From Sphaerolaimus hirsutus (lineage: Eukaryota; Nematoda; Chromadorea; Monhysterida; Sphaerolaimidae), in assembly GCA_964036195.1 (NCBI GenBank), contig CAXIWS010000275.1, positions 62,001-126,000 of the forward strand: 64,000 nt of DNA. The letters run 5' to 3'. The position numbers and the translations under genes were made by a program. A model generated the notes under the pieces. That model did no database searches. It had not been told where the DNA came from and saw nothing but the letters and a program-made list of their open reading frames with translations. Shown here piece after piece: positions 32,401-40,078 of the stretch (positions are counted from its first letter, which is position 1; each line of letters begins with the position of its first letter).

Positions 32401-33841
32401 GACAATGGATATCCCAGAGACAACAGTGACAGTCAAAGTGGATTTACTGGACCCGACAATTGTCCAGAAACATGTCAGAAATCAGAGCTCGAACAGAGAT
32501 TCTGTACCAAACCCTGCTCAGAGGAACTCAGCATCAGATAGAGTCCTGAGGAGTGCAACAGGGAAAACCACGGCAACCACCAGCAGTCTGGTGATGGGAA
32601 TGTTGTGCATGGTGTTGATGCTGACAGGCGTGTCAGAGTCAGCAACGCTGAGAAAAGCTGGCAAAGCTTACAGCGAAGTATTTTCCAGAACATACGTTCT
32701 AGAAACCTCGACAGTAAGGCCACCATCATTGGCAGTGCATCATGGATTGCCGCCTTTGCCTTCAGAATGGCCACCAAAATCTGTCAGAGAAATGCAGACT
32801 TATGAGAGATTCAAAGATGCAATCAAGGATCATCCTGTGGAACAGGTGATCAATTCACAAAGCCAGAAGTATCAGATTTGCACCAGTGGAAGGCATGGAC
32901 ATGCGCTTACAGTTCCTGAAGAAGTGCAGTGCCATATCCCACCAAGGAATGTTGTCAAGGCAATGAAAGTTACACTTTACGCACAGAGACAGATTCCACA
33001 GAAAGAGAAAGCATACAGATGCTACATCAGAATCAAAGAAATCATCACACACACCAGTTTCTGGGGAGCGAAAGGCATTACAGGCAATTTTGAGAAATAC
33101 CAGCAAGTTGGCGTGGTAGCCTGTAACTATGCAAGAATTCACAAGATGTTCAGAGGAACACCTTTGGTGGAAATGGAGCCCAGAGTGTGGACAACCAATC
33201 AAACCTTGAATGTGGAATATTCATGGTGTTGCCATGACAAAGAGAATGTCGTCAGTAACTTTTACATGGAAGAAGGAACTGTGGCTTCACTTGATGGAAA
33301 GACTGTAATCAGCGACTTGCAAGATTTCAGCCAGTGCAGAGCCATGATGGGACATTGCAGAGACCACAATTATGGAATCACAGTGTGGGATACGGAGAAC
33401 TTCAAGCATCAATGTGCATATGAGAGAATTGGCAGATTCAAATCAGAAATATCTGGCCAAACAATTATTGTGTCAAAATTGCAAGCAGCATACTCCCACA
33501 GCAACAAGACAAAGAGGCCAATTGGCTCAGAATGTGTCCCGGGAGACACGTACTACACCGATCAAGGAGGTGTATTCATCCAGTTTGACAGAAGAGAAGA
33601 TGTGCCTGTGGAATGGGCAATGCCAGGAAAGATAGTGGAGGCGAGAGAGTCGACAATCAGTGAAACATTGTATGCCAGATTGGACGACAGAAACTCCAAG
33701 TTTCAGTTCCTGCAACATGTGGTCAGAGAGATGACTCAGGCACAATTTGCGATTGTATGGCATCAGCTATGTCAACTTCGCAAGAACCAGCTGGACATGT
33801 TGACTCAGCTTTTCCGCATCGATCCAACATTGGGGATTTGA
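26423..33841 (+). CDS. BEL gag-protease-RT-RNase H-integrase polyprotein with start of envelope-like domain
   Basis: Frame open from 26294; first ATG at 26423. Positions count from 26294. A BEL-type gag domain starts near residue 217 (VEQFTGEIVKFRSWWQMF). Zinc-binding CVFCNDTQQLHF, CLRCLQKGHYMNQC and CFYCKSNRHHTAVC follow from about 460. Protease FLDTGSQGTYMS is near 654. RT has ADIEKAFLQISL near 1020 and YVDN near 1099, where YVDD is the general RT motif. RNase H starts FVDASAM near 1280. Integrase has HEKLMHAGVQH and CPTC near 1647-1685, then GLDYLG, SDNVTQF and GVYERM as the D,D,E core (about 1716-1838). From about 2100 a hydrophobic MGMLCMVLMLTGVSES looks like a signal peptide and starts an envelope-like ectodomain, cut by TGA at 33839. 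Confidence 0.9.
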   Translation: MVSPTGHIRKTLGPAKHRVDNRLAREYAKYDPELFAGATKEEKRTEMRRVIASVKQEGAKLESAMTAVRTQFDAWRDVVKDIDEPDQMEQEQKIYQDSYEEYANMSDLVTQKIAAMNVYIEELQDMIQQLSGSTMYEVNTAFIQQMAAQMALTAQEAAPGASSTHTTTAKSVKLQKLEVEQFTGEIVKFRSWWQMFESHIHNRTDLEDISKFSYLRSLLKGSAFGMISGLSVTAENYAPAIAMLKKRYDQPVVVRNTLMSNIMKLRQARNTCHDMRILFDTIERLLQQLESLGESVEHPMLLSQLQQKVPPEVLREIQKEQGTEEALTVETFRKLFGKQLALSEAVQHAQQTEAPVQQSRQGFGNNPRAQQFNNRFQGNGNRFRGPENPRTSTGSMSVIQNGQSAPQAGFMNPGRLCVFCNDTQQLHFNDKCPKFKTARERRVILSKAERCLRCLQKGHYMNQCQFTRSCFYCKSNRHHTAVCPEKFGDNSNANAGRQIPSFKANGQQNGQQSANNGRKSVPMAGRPAQSQQRKATVNCVTVEEAGPEVVETETISSTVVTEPNTKQQNTSVNLSVNRNMSMLMTARTVIEASEMDTEMEPEQPPLQIQAFLDTGSQGTYMSEKVAKKLNLKSTGEHHIQVYTFGNEKPHYKVVQQVEFRMRLRNGQKVDMVADVVPTLTTEQVKVPVSEQDEKYLQKYFPDESYFADRIPKEKGTECKFKPDIIVGLNYFWDLMSRNTSTTRLPSGLYVIPSKLGLLMGGGQLTSNRNQWTTDGAYPVVVNTIVHQIQREKWYEEAPLSIAPVPNVKDMDRLDTIGIMDQPDLVEDDEAIKQFNESVQRNPDGRYSVKFMYKPNLHELPDNKAMAFKRFRYLTNRLKKDPELLEKIQAIMKAQEEQGVIEKVQEDIMDGRKFHILPHQPVITPEKTTTKVREVYDASAKPPGMPSLNECMYRGPVILPQLVGMLMRFRLHGIALVADIEKAFLQISLQDSDRDVTRFLWYKDPTKPSMEDNIQIYRFARVPFGIICSPALLALTVRYHLNQAGTENAKLIDENLYVDNLILSVDTEQRAIELYQESKVLFTEAQMNLREWNSNNKSFTWQLAESDVAKEIVTTVLGMKWDTESDQMWLKTPKTIQQSQLSETDQKIKLPTKRTVAKVTAGCFDPMGLVSPVLLPAKRFLQTLWHSGPSAKEWDTPLSEEQTAIWQQLEKELLKVGQMKFNRNLNYQSGADAQLHIFVDASAMAYSTAAYICQKTENNSGTSSLLYSRLRLAPKKPEVTIPRLELLAMLIGSRMSKFIHKELKDVKFSQTVVWSDSTCCLKWLTTAKPLACFVKNRLDEIKKIQSETENMHVRHIAGLENPADMATRGMNMSELEGSNLWWKGPEWLMTGEWPEPKVEPVTPEVMAEIKKEELKFPKASPIYLGATQQVVSDPDASNVQADESKQSNPLGIEIQRFSSLTKLLDATVYVMRFVRQMHKKRIKNDSQNGLSEIMKSICGTVKPQGIISIEEREIALKYWIKVTQQNHYKGVAEILATSHSKGSQNGKKTAADQQLIKWLNVQMHQDGILKCHGRMEHTDPQEVTVPLILLPATATVTQLIVRNQHEKLMHAGVQHTLAAIRQKYWITQGRRVIYNVTRTCPTCKKLGAKPYQLPPMPDLPETRVQRARPFQYTGLDYLGPVWYKVDKDHRKMWICLFTCMVTRAVHLESVLDMTAQEFLNAVRRFIARRGKPEAVISDNVTQFKLTEKVLSTSTDKAINTGKEWSEMVKSGVVQTYCSQQQIQWNMTTPMAPWQGGVYERMVGITKKHFKAAVGHRMLTLQELLTLLSEVEAVINSRPISYIYGDVKSLRVLTPKDFLTGEGQIGAPQFDADKDGEFVPRMDNAAKLQKYWETTQQTLDKFWDLWHQEYIPSLRERTQVTHKHGRLTATQEPKVNEVVLIYEENMPRGAWRMGRIEQLEPSKDGQIRSAKVRTANRNVVSRPLNQLYPLEINSKTMDIPETTVTVKVDLLDPTIVQKHVRNQSSNRDSVPNPAQRNSASDRVLRSATGKTTATTSSLVMGMLCMVLMLTGVSESATLRKAGKAYSEVFSRTYVLETSTVRPPSLAVHHGLPPLPSEWPPKSVREMQTYERFKDAIKDHPVEQVINSQSQKYQICTSGRHGHALTVPEEVQCHIPPRNVVKAMKVTLYAQRQIPQKEKAYRCYIRIKEIITHTSFWGAKGITGNFEKYQQVGVVACNYARIHKMFRGTPLVEMEPRVWTTNQTLNVEYSWCCHDKENVVSNFYMEEGTVASLDGKTVISDLQDFSQCRAMMGHCRDHNYGITVWDTENFKHQCAYERIGRFKSEISGQTIIVSKLQAAYSHSNKTKRPIGSECVPGDTYYTDQGGVFIQFDRREDVPVEWAMPGKIVEARESTISETLYARLDDRNSKFQFLQHVVREMTQAQFAIVWHQLCQLRKNQLDMLTQLFRIDPTLGI

Positions 33842-33844
33842 GCC

Positions 33845-35125
33845 ATGCTGGGAAGACAGGATGTTCATGCAGAATGGGCTGGAGAAGCAATTATGTTTTG
33901 GGAATGCAAGGAAGTACAGCCATACATAGTTTATCAGATGGGAAAAGTGGGAGAGACATGCTACAAATACACACCAATGAGATTGGACAAAGATGGGCCC
34001 TTGTGGTTCAAAAGCCCAGGCAGCAGAGACTTGGTGGAGAAATCACCAGAAGAGGACTGCAGCCACACCACACCGCACCTGTACAGAAATGAGCATGGAC
34101 AGTGGAAGTCCGCACATGGAATGGTGCATGTCACAGAGACACCAATTGAAATGACATGGAAAGGACAGTGGCAGGCCTTCACGTTTGACGCGCCTCACCT
34201 GTTCACCAACATTGTCAACAGAGCGACCAATTTCATGGATGTCAGAGGCCAGATTCAGAGACTACAGAATTTAGAGCATGTGCAGAACCAGTTGATTGAT
34301 TACACAGCAGATATGTCATTGGATCCCAGAGTGATCAGAAATTCAATAGAAGGCATTGGAGCTGGAATTGGACAAACAGCAGCAGGAATCGGCAAAGCGT
34401 ATGGTCACTATATATCTGGAGTGTCAAAAGGGTACACCAACTTTATGGGAGGAATGCTGAAAGGACCCTTTCAAGTGATCATCAACACAATAGCAATGCT
34501 GCTGGGGATCACAATCCTGATAGCTGGGATTGTAGCTGCAGGATATCTGTGGTACAATTGGAGAATTGCCACAGGAAAGCCAGTGATTCCACCATGCGTA
34601 TACACATGCATATGGAAATGCATAGTGTGTCCGTTCAAATGCATATGGTTATGCTTCAGAGCCATCAGATATACTATCAAGAAATCAACTCAGAAAGAAA
34701 CCAATTATCCACAAAGAAAAGTACGCAAGACAGAGTTGAGACCAGCAATCAAGAGGAGAGCCAGATCCAACTCAACACAGTCCGTCAGATTTGCCAGGAG
34801 AGCAGAAACCGAAGATAGAATGGCAAAGTCACTATCAGCATACGTTCAGCCAGATGAAAGTTCAGCTGATGAAGGACAAGTCAGAGCCAGGAACAGAGAC
34901 AGTGTTCACATGCCTGATATCCGCAAATTCACCACACGCGAACGCGCAGGAAGCGATACTGGCAACTACCTGCTTCATCATCAGGCTAGGTCGGCGTTGG
35001 CATCACCAGCAACCGGACCTGCAACTTCACGTACGCCCACGACTTCGCGCACAACCACGTTCACCACCGAGGCGACTGTGGAAACGCCACTCATCACTTT
35101 GGCGCCCACCACCACCAGCATGTGA
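33845..35125 (+). CDS. BEL envelope-like protein, C-terminal part
   Basis: 426 codons in the same phase as the polyprotein, separated from it only by one TGA (33839-33841) and one codon. An ectodomain-like part is followed by a Gly/Ala-rich segment GIGAGIGQTAAGIGKAYG (near 180-200), a long hydrophobic span around residues 220-240 (IAMLLGITILIAGIVAAGYL) and a Cys-rich juxtamembrane stretch with six Cys (CVYTCIWKCIVCPFKC), a likely palmitoylation region. A basic cytoplasmic tail and a Ser/Thr-rich end follow. This is the layout of a class of membrane-fusion glycoproteins carried by some BEL elements; homology to any specific one is not established. ORF ends 42 bp before the 3' LTR. Confidence 0.65.
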   Translation: MLGRQDVHAEWAGEAIMFWECKEVQPYIVYQMGKVGETCYKYTPMRLDKDGPLWFKSPGSRDLVEKSPEEDCSHTTPHLYRNEHGQWKSAHGMVHVTETPIEMTWKGQWQAFTFDAPHLFTNIVNRATNFMDVRGQIQRLQNLEHVQNQLIDYTADMSLDPRVIRNSIEGIGAGIGQTAAGIGKAYGHYISGVSKGYTNFMGGMLKGPFQVIINTIAMLLGITILIAGIVAAGYLWYNWRIATGKPVIPPCVYTCIWKCIVCPFKCIWLCFRAIRYTIKKSTQKETNYPQRKVRKTELRPAIKRRARSNSTQSVRFARRAETEDRMAKSLSAYVQPDESSADEGQVRARNRDSVHMPDIRKFTTRERAGSDTGNYLLHHQARSALASPATGPATSRTPTTSRTTTFTTEATVETPLITLAPTTTSM

Positions 35126-35167
35126 CGTTGCTGCAACAACGGGGTGCAGCAACTCTTCCGCCCGGAG

Positions 35168-36478
35168 TGTGCTGACCGTGGCAAAATGGATGGATAAAGA
35201 AATACAGAGAATTGATAATTAGGCTCATATTCGCACATTTACTTATTTGCACTAATTTACTTTTCATGCACTATATTTATTTACCACGCAAAGTATCAAA
35301 TTGTATTTCCTGCACTATATTATTTATCCATGGAGAATATTTAATTAGGAAAGTGTTTTATGATTAATAGATATGTTTATGTGAAATATTGAGGTTAAAA
35401 AGTCAAATAAGTTATTATTAGGTGTATTAATATAAAATTAGGCTCATTCAACTCGCCATAATTTTCTGATTATTATTATATATACATTTACATGGTTTAC
35501 TTACGATTTGGGAAAGTCAAAACTTATAAATATTTATGTGCTACGTATTTACTTAGGCCAGCGTCCTAATAGAGAAATAGTGCCCTGTGTGCAACTAGCA
35601 TTTACTGTACGTATTTACAAAGCCCTTCGCGTAGGCATAATTGTTATAACCCTGCTCATAAGTTATATTATATTTACTTTGATATTATAATACCCTGCTC
35701 AAGCTGAGTATATTATAGACCCTGCTCAATTACAATACCCATTTACTCCAAATAAGTCCCAATTTGTTAATTATGAAATATACGTTTCAGGAAGTGATTA
35801 TTATTATTGTGTTGAATATACCATGTTCTATTTATGACATTAGGAACATTCGCACTACTATTTACAGTTTTCGAACCCTATTATATTAGTTCCAATGTGC
35901 GTCAATGTTTCCTGACAAATTGAAGCAAATTAGTAAATCGGCCAAGTTTGCCGACTTCGCGCCTCTCAAGATTAATAGTTTTTCTATTAGCCCAATGTGT
36001 ACTTGGTATTTCTTTACCATAAGTATTTGAATGTATACATGCATAGAATAAGCCAACTGTTTCGGTCAAATGTGTTTTATTGTTATATTTGTGGTTTATT
36101 TGTGCATTTGTATTAGGAAATTACTGTAGCTGTTTTTCTATACATGATTTCCGTGTCTTAGCTACATTGGGAGTTTTTACTTCAGTCTGCGGACCCCAAG
36201 CTACTGAACGAAAATAAGCTAGCGATAGAAACTTCGATTAGGAAGCTCGCTAGACTTTGCGCTTTTGTAACACGCTGTATCTGATCAAAATAAAGTACCT
36301 GAAACAATTCGAACCCCCTTTTTCAACACACAACTACGAAATAAACTCAACTTGGCTGTCGACAAGTGGACGTTCGGCTACAACGGGAAACCAACCACTC
36401 TAAAGGCCGTTTCTCACTACGGTCTTGAAGCAGCCGGATTCGGTGGTAGAAGACGCTGACTTCGGTGGCTTCATCACA
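35168..36478 (+). repeat. 3' LTR of the BEL element
   Basis: Matches 23884-25194 over 1311 bp with scattered single-base differences (for example GCCCTGTG versus GCCATGTG near 35583, and GATAGAAAC versus GATATAAAC near 36226). The 42 bp before it include a GTTGCTGCAACAACGGGG hairpin; a clear polypurine tract is not obvious. Confidence 0.9.
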
Positions 36479-36621
36479 CCCATTTTGCATTTTCTGTGCT
36501 CGAAAAAGTTGCCGCGGGGGGCAAGTTCCACCGCTGCAAGCTCCATGTGTAGTCGTTTCCTTGGATTATTGGGCGGGGCGTCTGAACCTTTGAAGGGGCG
36601 TTTGCGAGAGGCCGAAGCCAT
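36479..36621 (-). pseudogene. Element G helicase, N-terminal segment with ATG
   Basis: ATG at 36621 opens 48 codons rich in Lys and Arg (ASRKRPFKG, PRKRLHM), resembling a nuclear-localisation or RNA-binding start. The segment is cut at the BEL target site. The next part of the gene is at 23883 in a phase one base different. The start lies about 230 bp downstream of the integrase stop, so the helicase would need its own spliced mRNA, internal entry or frame changes to be expressed. Confidence 0.55.
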
Positions 36622-36848
36622 TATAGTTACGACAATATTATAAATTAATTAAGTGCAAATTTTTTAGTGAACGGGGAAGGTAAAAAAAACTTGTGTGGTC
36701 CAGTTACCCGTGGGCAAAAGGGGTGCACGAGCTTCCTACAAACACACACACACTCTCACACACGCATCACGCTTTTTCTACCTTTGTATTGGTTACATGG
36801 CGTGACGGCGGCAGTCGCGTTGGCTAATTAACAGGATACTAATTAATT
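36622..36848 (-). other. Spacer between integrase and helicase in element G
   Basis: No long frame. On the minus strand a GT-rich run ending TTTGTAG (36736-36742) precedes the helicase ATG and could serve as a splice acceptor. A CA-rich stretch lies at 36741-36765. Confidence 0.35.
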
Positions 36849-38147
36849 TCAGTCGTCGCTGTATAATTCACTGTAAGAGGGGGGAATTAAATATTCACTT
36901 GTTGCCTTGCAGCGATCTGCATGAACTACGTATATTTTCCGATTGATATTATTAAATAAAGTCACTAATGGGTGGGCATAATCAATACACTCATAGGGGG
37001 CGATAAAACAAGGCGCGAATTTCTTACTAGGGCCCGTTAGCTGTGTAATACGTGGCGTGTACACGCATACCGCTTGCCCGCGTTGCACATTTAATCGACG
37101 CGTGCGGCGATTGGTGTAAAATTGTTCCTTCTGTTGCTCCCTTGCCAAAGCGGTATGCGCGGCTTTGCGTGCTGTAGTCAAACGCGTACCTAACTCATTT
37201 ATAAGGGCGCGCTTATGCAGCAATGATGGCAATGCCTTGGTGTCAGAGGGAGGCTCGATCATACTCTCCCACATGGACGCGGCGGGCTTGCCAAATAGCA
37301 ACGCATAGGGGGTGGTTAGCAGAGACGGGTGTTTCGATGTATTGTACGCATGTACTGCGGCGCCTAAGTGTATGTCCCAATCGTCATGTGTACGATTTAC
37401 ATAGTGAGACACTATTTCCATCAGAACACCGTTCCTATGTTCCACCATTCCATTGCTTTTAGGGGTGTACGCAAAAGACGTATGTTGGGTCGCATTCAAA
37501 TATTGCAAAAGCTTGGCAAAAGTGCCCTCAGTAAAGCTGGGGGCGTTATCACTAAGTATAACGGCAGGCACACTAAATATTGGTAAAATGTGCAATAAAA
37601 ATGCAAATGACACAGTGTCTTGTTTTATGTCGGGAACGGGCACGGCAATTCCAAAACGACTGCACTGATCAACAAATACCAACACGTGCCAGTTTCTGCG
37701 TTTCATAGTTAGCAAAGGCCCTATTGCATCTACTGCTATCACATCACCTGGCCTTTTGGCTACCTGGCGGCACACCATTTGAGTTTGCATTGCCGCCCTG
37801 AGACCTTTCTTTGCGTTGCACAAAGGGCATGTAGCAACCCAGCGCGCACTTTCCGGCCGCATTCCCGGGAACCACGCAAACTCCTGCAATCTTTCAAATG
37901 TTTTAATTATTCCTAAATGGCCAGCAGTGGGGTGATTGTGCGCTAATTCTAGCACAAACGGGACTAGTTCAGACGGAATGCACACTGGGTCGTATAATTG
38001 TATACTGGGGATTTGGGACATTCCCGCTTGACGGCGTAAGATACCGTATTGATCAATAAAGTATGGCGCGGCACTATAATAATTATCGGCGCAACACACT
38101 TCCATTGTTGCGGCTATATATGGTTCCTCTGCTTGCAACTGTTTCAA
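36849..38147 (-). CDS. Element G integrase (Ty3-type)
   Basis: About 430 codons. It shows a zinc-binding HHCC region (HNHPTAGHLGIIKTF ... CPLCNAKKG), the catalytic core with AVDAIGPL, SDNAPSF and VEHRNG as the D,D,E residues, and a C-terminal part with PYECIDYAHPLVTL and KIYVVHADRCK, resembling a GPY/F-like module. The C-terminus ends IPPSYSELYSDD, containing a PPxY motif of the kind used as a retroviral late-budding signal. There is no ATG at the frame start; the frame overlaps the end of the RT/RNase H frame (38149-38162) in another phase, so a frameshift separates them. Confidence 0.85.
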   Translation of the reverse strand: MKQLQAEEPYIAATMEVCCADNYYSAAPYFIDQYGILRRQAGMSQIPSIQLYDPVCIPSELVPFVLELAHNHPTAGHLGIIKTFERLQEFAWFPGMRPESARWVATCPLCNAKKGLRAAMQTQMVCRQVAKRPGDVIAVDAIGPLLTMKRRNWHVLVFVDQCSRFGIAVPVPDIKQDTVSFAFLLHILPIFSVPAVILSDNAPSFTEGTFAKLLQYLNATQHTSFAYTPKSNGMVEHRNGVLMEIVSHYVNRTHDDWDIHLGAAVHAYNTSKHPSLLTTPYALLFGKPAASMWESMIEPPSDTKALPSLLHKRALINELGTRLTTARKAAHTALAREQQKEQFYTNRRTRRLNVQRGQAVCVYTPRITQLTGPSKKFAPCFIAPYECIDYAHPLVTLFNNINRKIYVVHADRCKATSEYLIPPSYSELYSDD

Positions 38148-38148
38148 T

Positions 38149-39603
38149 TTATAAAACGGGAGTTACAGGGGGTAGTGCCATTATTGTACTGTGCTTAGTT
38201 ACACTCGTCAAACCCGGCACTACTTCATTTCCGGCCCCTGAACCACCAGCCATTGTTCCAGTTCCAGGTGGTTCCACGTCTCTTTGCCGCTCGCGCAAGC
38301 TCGGAGACTCCGCCTCTCTTCGCCCACGAGTCCGGTCGCTGATTGGTCGCAGTAACTCTGCCTCCTTGTTTACGTCGCCTTGTTTGCTGATTGGCTGAAA
38401 CGACGCCCTTCTCGCTGGAGCTACTGTAACCTGCTTGTCGTGGGGGATAGCGAGTTCACGACATGTAACCTGTGCGAACTGCTCAAAAGCCTCATCCAGG
38501 TACTTCTTCTTGTCAAATACCACTGGTGCGTCTTGCCTTCTTGATAATGCATCTGCCAGTTCATTACTTTTTCCCCTCAAATGTTTTAATGTGATTTGAT
38601 ACGGTGTAATCGCCAAAGCAAATTTGTGTAGCATGGCGTGCGGAGTAGTCTCTAAATTTGGATTCATTACCCAGGAAATGCTCTTGGCGTGCCAAATAAC
38701 TGGCCTGGCCGCCAAATAACAATGCCAGTTACGTATACTTTCATAGATCGCACACGCTTCCAATGAAATCGCTGGCCATTTGCTTTGTGTTGCACCCAAC
38801 TTCCAGCTGTAAAAGGCACATGCATGCAGTACTTTTTCATCTTCTGCTCGTTGCGCTAATACACCTGCGACAGCAATTTTGGAGGCATCCATAATAATTA
38901 TGAACATCCACTTAGGATCAGGGAATTGTAAACACGGGCTTCCTAATAATGCTTCCTTGAGCTTATGGAACGCTTCCAGAGCCTTAGGTTTCATTGTTAA
39001 ATCCACTGGCGTGTCACTGTTGTAGTTTTCTCTCGGTCCCGTACGTGTGAGATTTGACAGTTGGACAGCTAGTTCCGCACACCTGTGAATCATACGTCTG
39101 AAAAAGCCTATTGCTCCCAGAAATCCCTTGACCTCCTTAACAGTGGTGGGTACCGGCCAGTCCTGAATTATGTGTTGCTTGTCATCCGGCATGCACACGC
39201 CGTCACGCCCAATCTTGAATCTCAGAAAGCGTACTGCCGTGACGCGTGCGAAAAAACACTTTTTTGGACTAATTTTGAAATTATTTTTAATTAATAGTTC
39301 CAACACTTGCCCTATATTGTATAACTGTGTGTCCCACATTGCGCTGTAAATTAATAAATCATCAATGTATGATAAAACATTTCGATGAATTAATCTGGCC
39401 ATAGCCAATTCAAAACAGCGTTGCGCTAAATTGGGGGAGCATTTTAATCCCATTGGTAAACGTTTCAGTTGGAATTGCCCAAAAATATTTCTAAATGATG
39501 TAATGTGTCGGTCATCGGGATGCAAAGCAATGTTATAGAAAGCTTGGTTTATGTCGGCGCTGCTAAAAATACTTGCAGCTACATAAAGATTTGACGGTTT
39601 CAT
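38149..39603 (-). CDS. Element G reverse transcriptase (fingers/palm) and RNase H
   Basis: Contains ADINQAFYNIALHPDD, RLPMGLKCSPN and catalytic LSYIDDLLIYS, followed by the connection KEVKGFLGAIGFFRRMI and a Ty3-type RNase H (MDASKIAVAGVLAQ; LRGKSNELADALSR). A ~110-residue Pro/Arg/Glu-rich linker follows to the end. The RT start lies in another frame (39563-40078): the two overlap at a T-rich run near 39565, where a one-base indel breaks the RT. Whether this is decay or a real shift site is unresolved; RTs are not normally shifted there, so decay is likelier. Confidence 0.85.
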   Translation of the reverse strand: MKPSNLYVAASIFSSADINQAFYNIALHPDDRHITSFRNIFGQFQLKRLPMGLKCSPNLAQRCFELAMARLIHRNVLSYIDDLLIYSAMWDTQLYNIGQVLELLIKNNFKISPKKCFFARVTAVRFLRFKIGRDGVCMPDDKQHIIQDWPVPTTVKEVKGFLGAIGFFRRMIHRCAELAVQLSNLTRTGPRENYNSDTPVDLTMKPKALEAFHKLKEALLGSPCLQFPDPKWMFIIIMDASKIAVAGVLAQRAEDEKVLHACAFYSWKLGATQSKWPAISLEACAIYESIRNWHCYLAARPVIWHAKSISWVMNPNLETTPHAMLHKFALAITPYQITLKHLRGKSNELADALSRRQDAPVVFDKKKYLDEAFEQFAQVTCRELAIPHDKQVTVAPARRASFQPISKQGDVNKEAELLRPISDRTRGRREAESPSLRERQRDVEPPGTGTMAGGSGAGNEVVPGLTSVTKHSTIMALPPVTPVL

Positions 39604-40078
39604 TAAAGCGGGGTAATGGAAATTGGGGGGCGTGCAAAACAGCGTTCAAGCGTCTGTAGTCAATTACCAACCGCTTTGACCCATCTGGTTTGGAAACTAC
39701 TAACGTGGGGGCACAATACGGGCTCGTACTGGGTTCCACAATGTCATGCTCAATGAGGCATCTCAAATGATTTTCTAAGTATTGCTGATCATCCAAACTC
39801 AATCGATACATTCTGCAGGCAATTGGTTTTTTGTCCACTAATTGCAATCGATAGTCCACTAATTCACTGTAGCCGATATCATACTTGTGTTGCGCAAAAG
39901 CTTCTTTATATTGCAAAATTACCTTTCTCAGTTCCTCCCGTTGTTCGCCTGTCAATGTTTCCGGCACTGTGAATTCCATCACGTGTCCGTCCGGGCACAC
40001 AACCTGTAGAGGGGGCCCTAATTTGTCTTTGGCCACCTTGGGAGGGGGTTCAGTCACTTGCACTTGCTTGCATACGTC
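39563..40078 (-). CDS. Element G reverse transcriptase, N-terminal part
   Basis: Open from just after the TGA at 40079-40081, in the same phase as the upstream protease frame. It carries the leader common in Ty3 RTs (REELRKVILQYKEAFAQ, DYRLQL) and the first RT motifs YCAPTLVVSKPDGS and RLVIDYRRLNAV. It stops at 39563 after the indel that separates it from the palm domain. Confidence 0.8.
   Translation of the reverse strand, partial: DVCKQVQVTEPPPKVAKDKLGPPLQVVCPDGHVMEFTVPETLTGEQREELRKVILQYKEAFAQHKYDIGYSELVDYRLQLVDKKPIACRMYRLSLDDQQYLENHLRCLIEHDIVEPSTSPYCAPTLVVSKPDGSKRLVIDYRRLNAVLHAPQFPLPRFNETVKSLCSCKYF

Larger units (their letters stand above)
23884..36478 (+). mobile_element. BEL/Pao LTR retrotransposon with envelope-like region
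   Basis: 12.6 kb, with 1311-bp LTRs (TGTGCTGACCGTGG to GGCTTCATCACA) and the 5-bp target duplication CCCAT (23879-23883 and 36479-36483), the size typical of BEL/Pao. One very long frame codes gag, protease, RT, RNase H, integrase and the start of an envelope-like domain; a second frame in the same phase continues it after one TGA. The LTRs differ at roughly ten positions that I could spot, so the insertion is young. It lies in the opposite orientation to the element G helicase it interrupts. Confidence 0.9.

Noticed and set aside
26522..33763. Numerous minus-strand frames opposite the BEL polyprotein
   Set aside because: Antisense shadows of a 2.5-kb-codon frame with RT, RNase H and integrase motifs.
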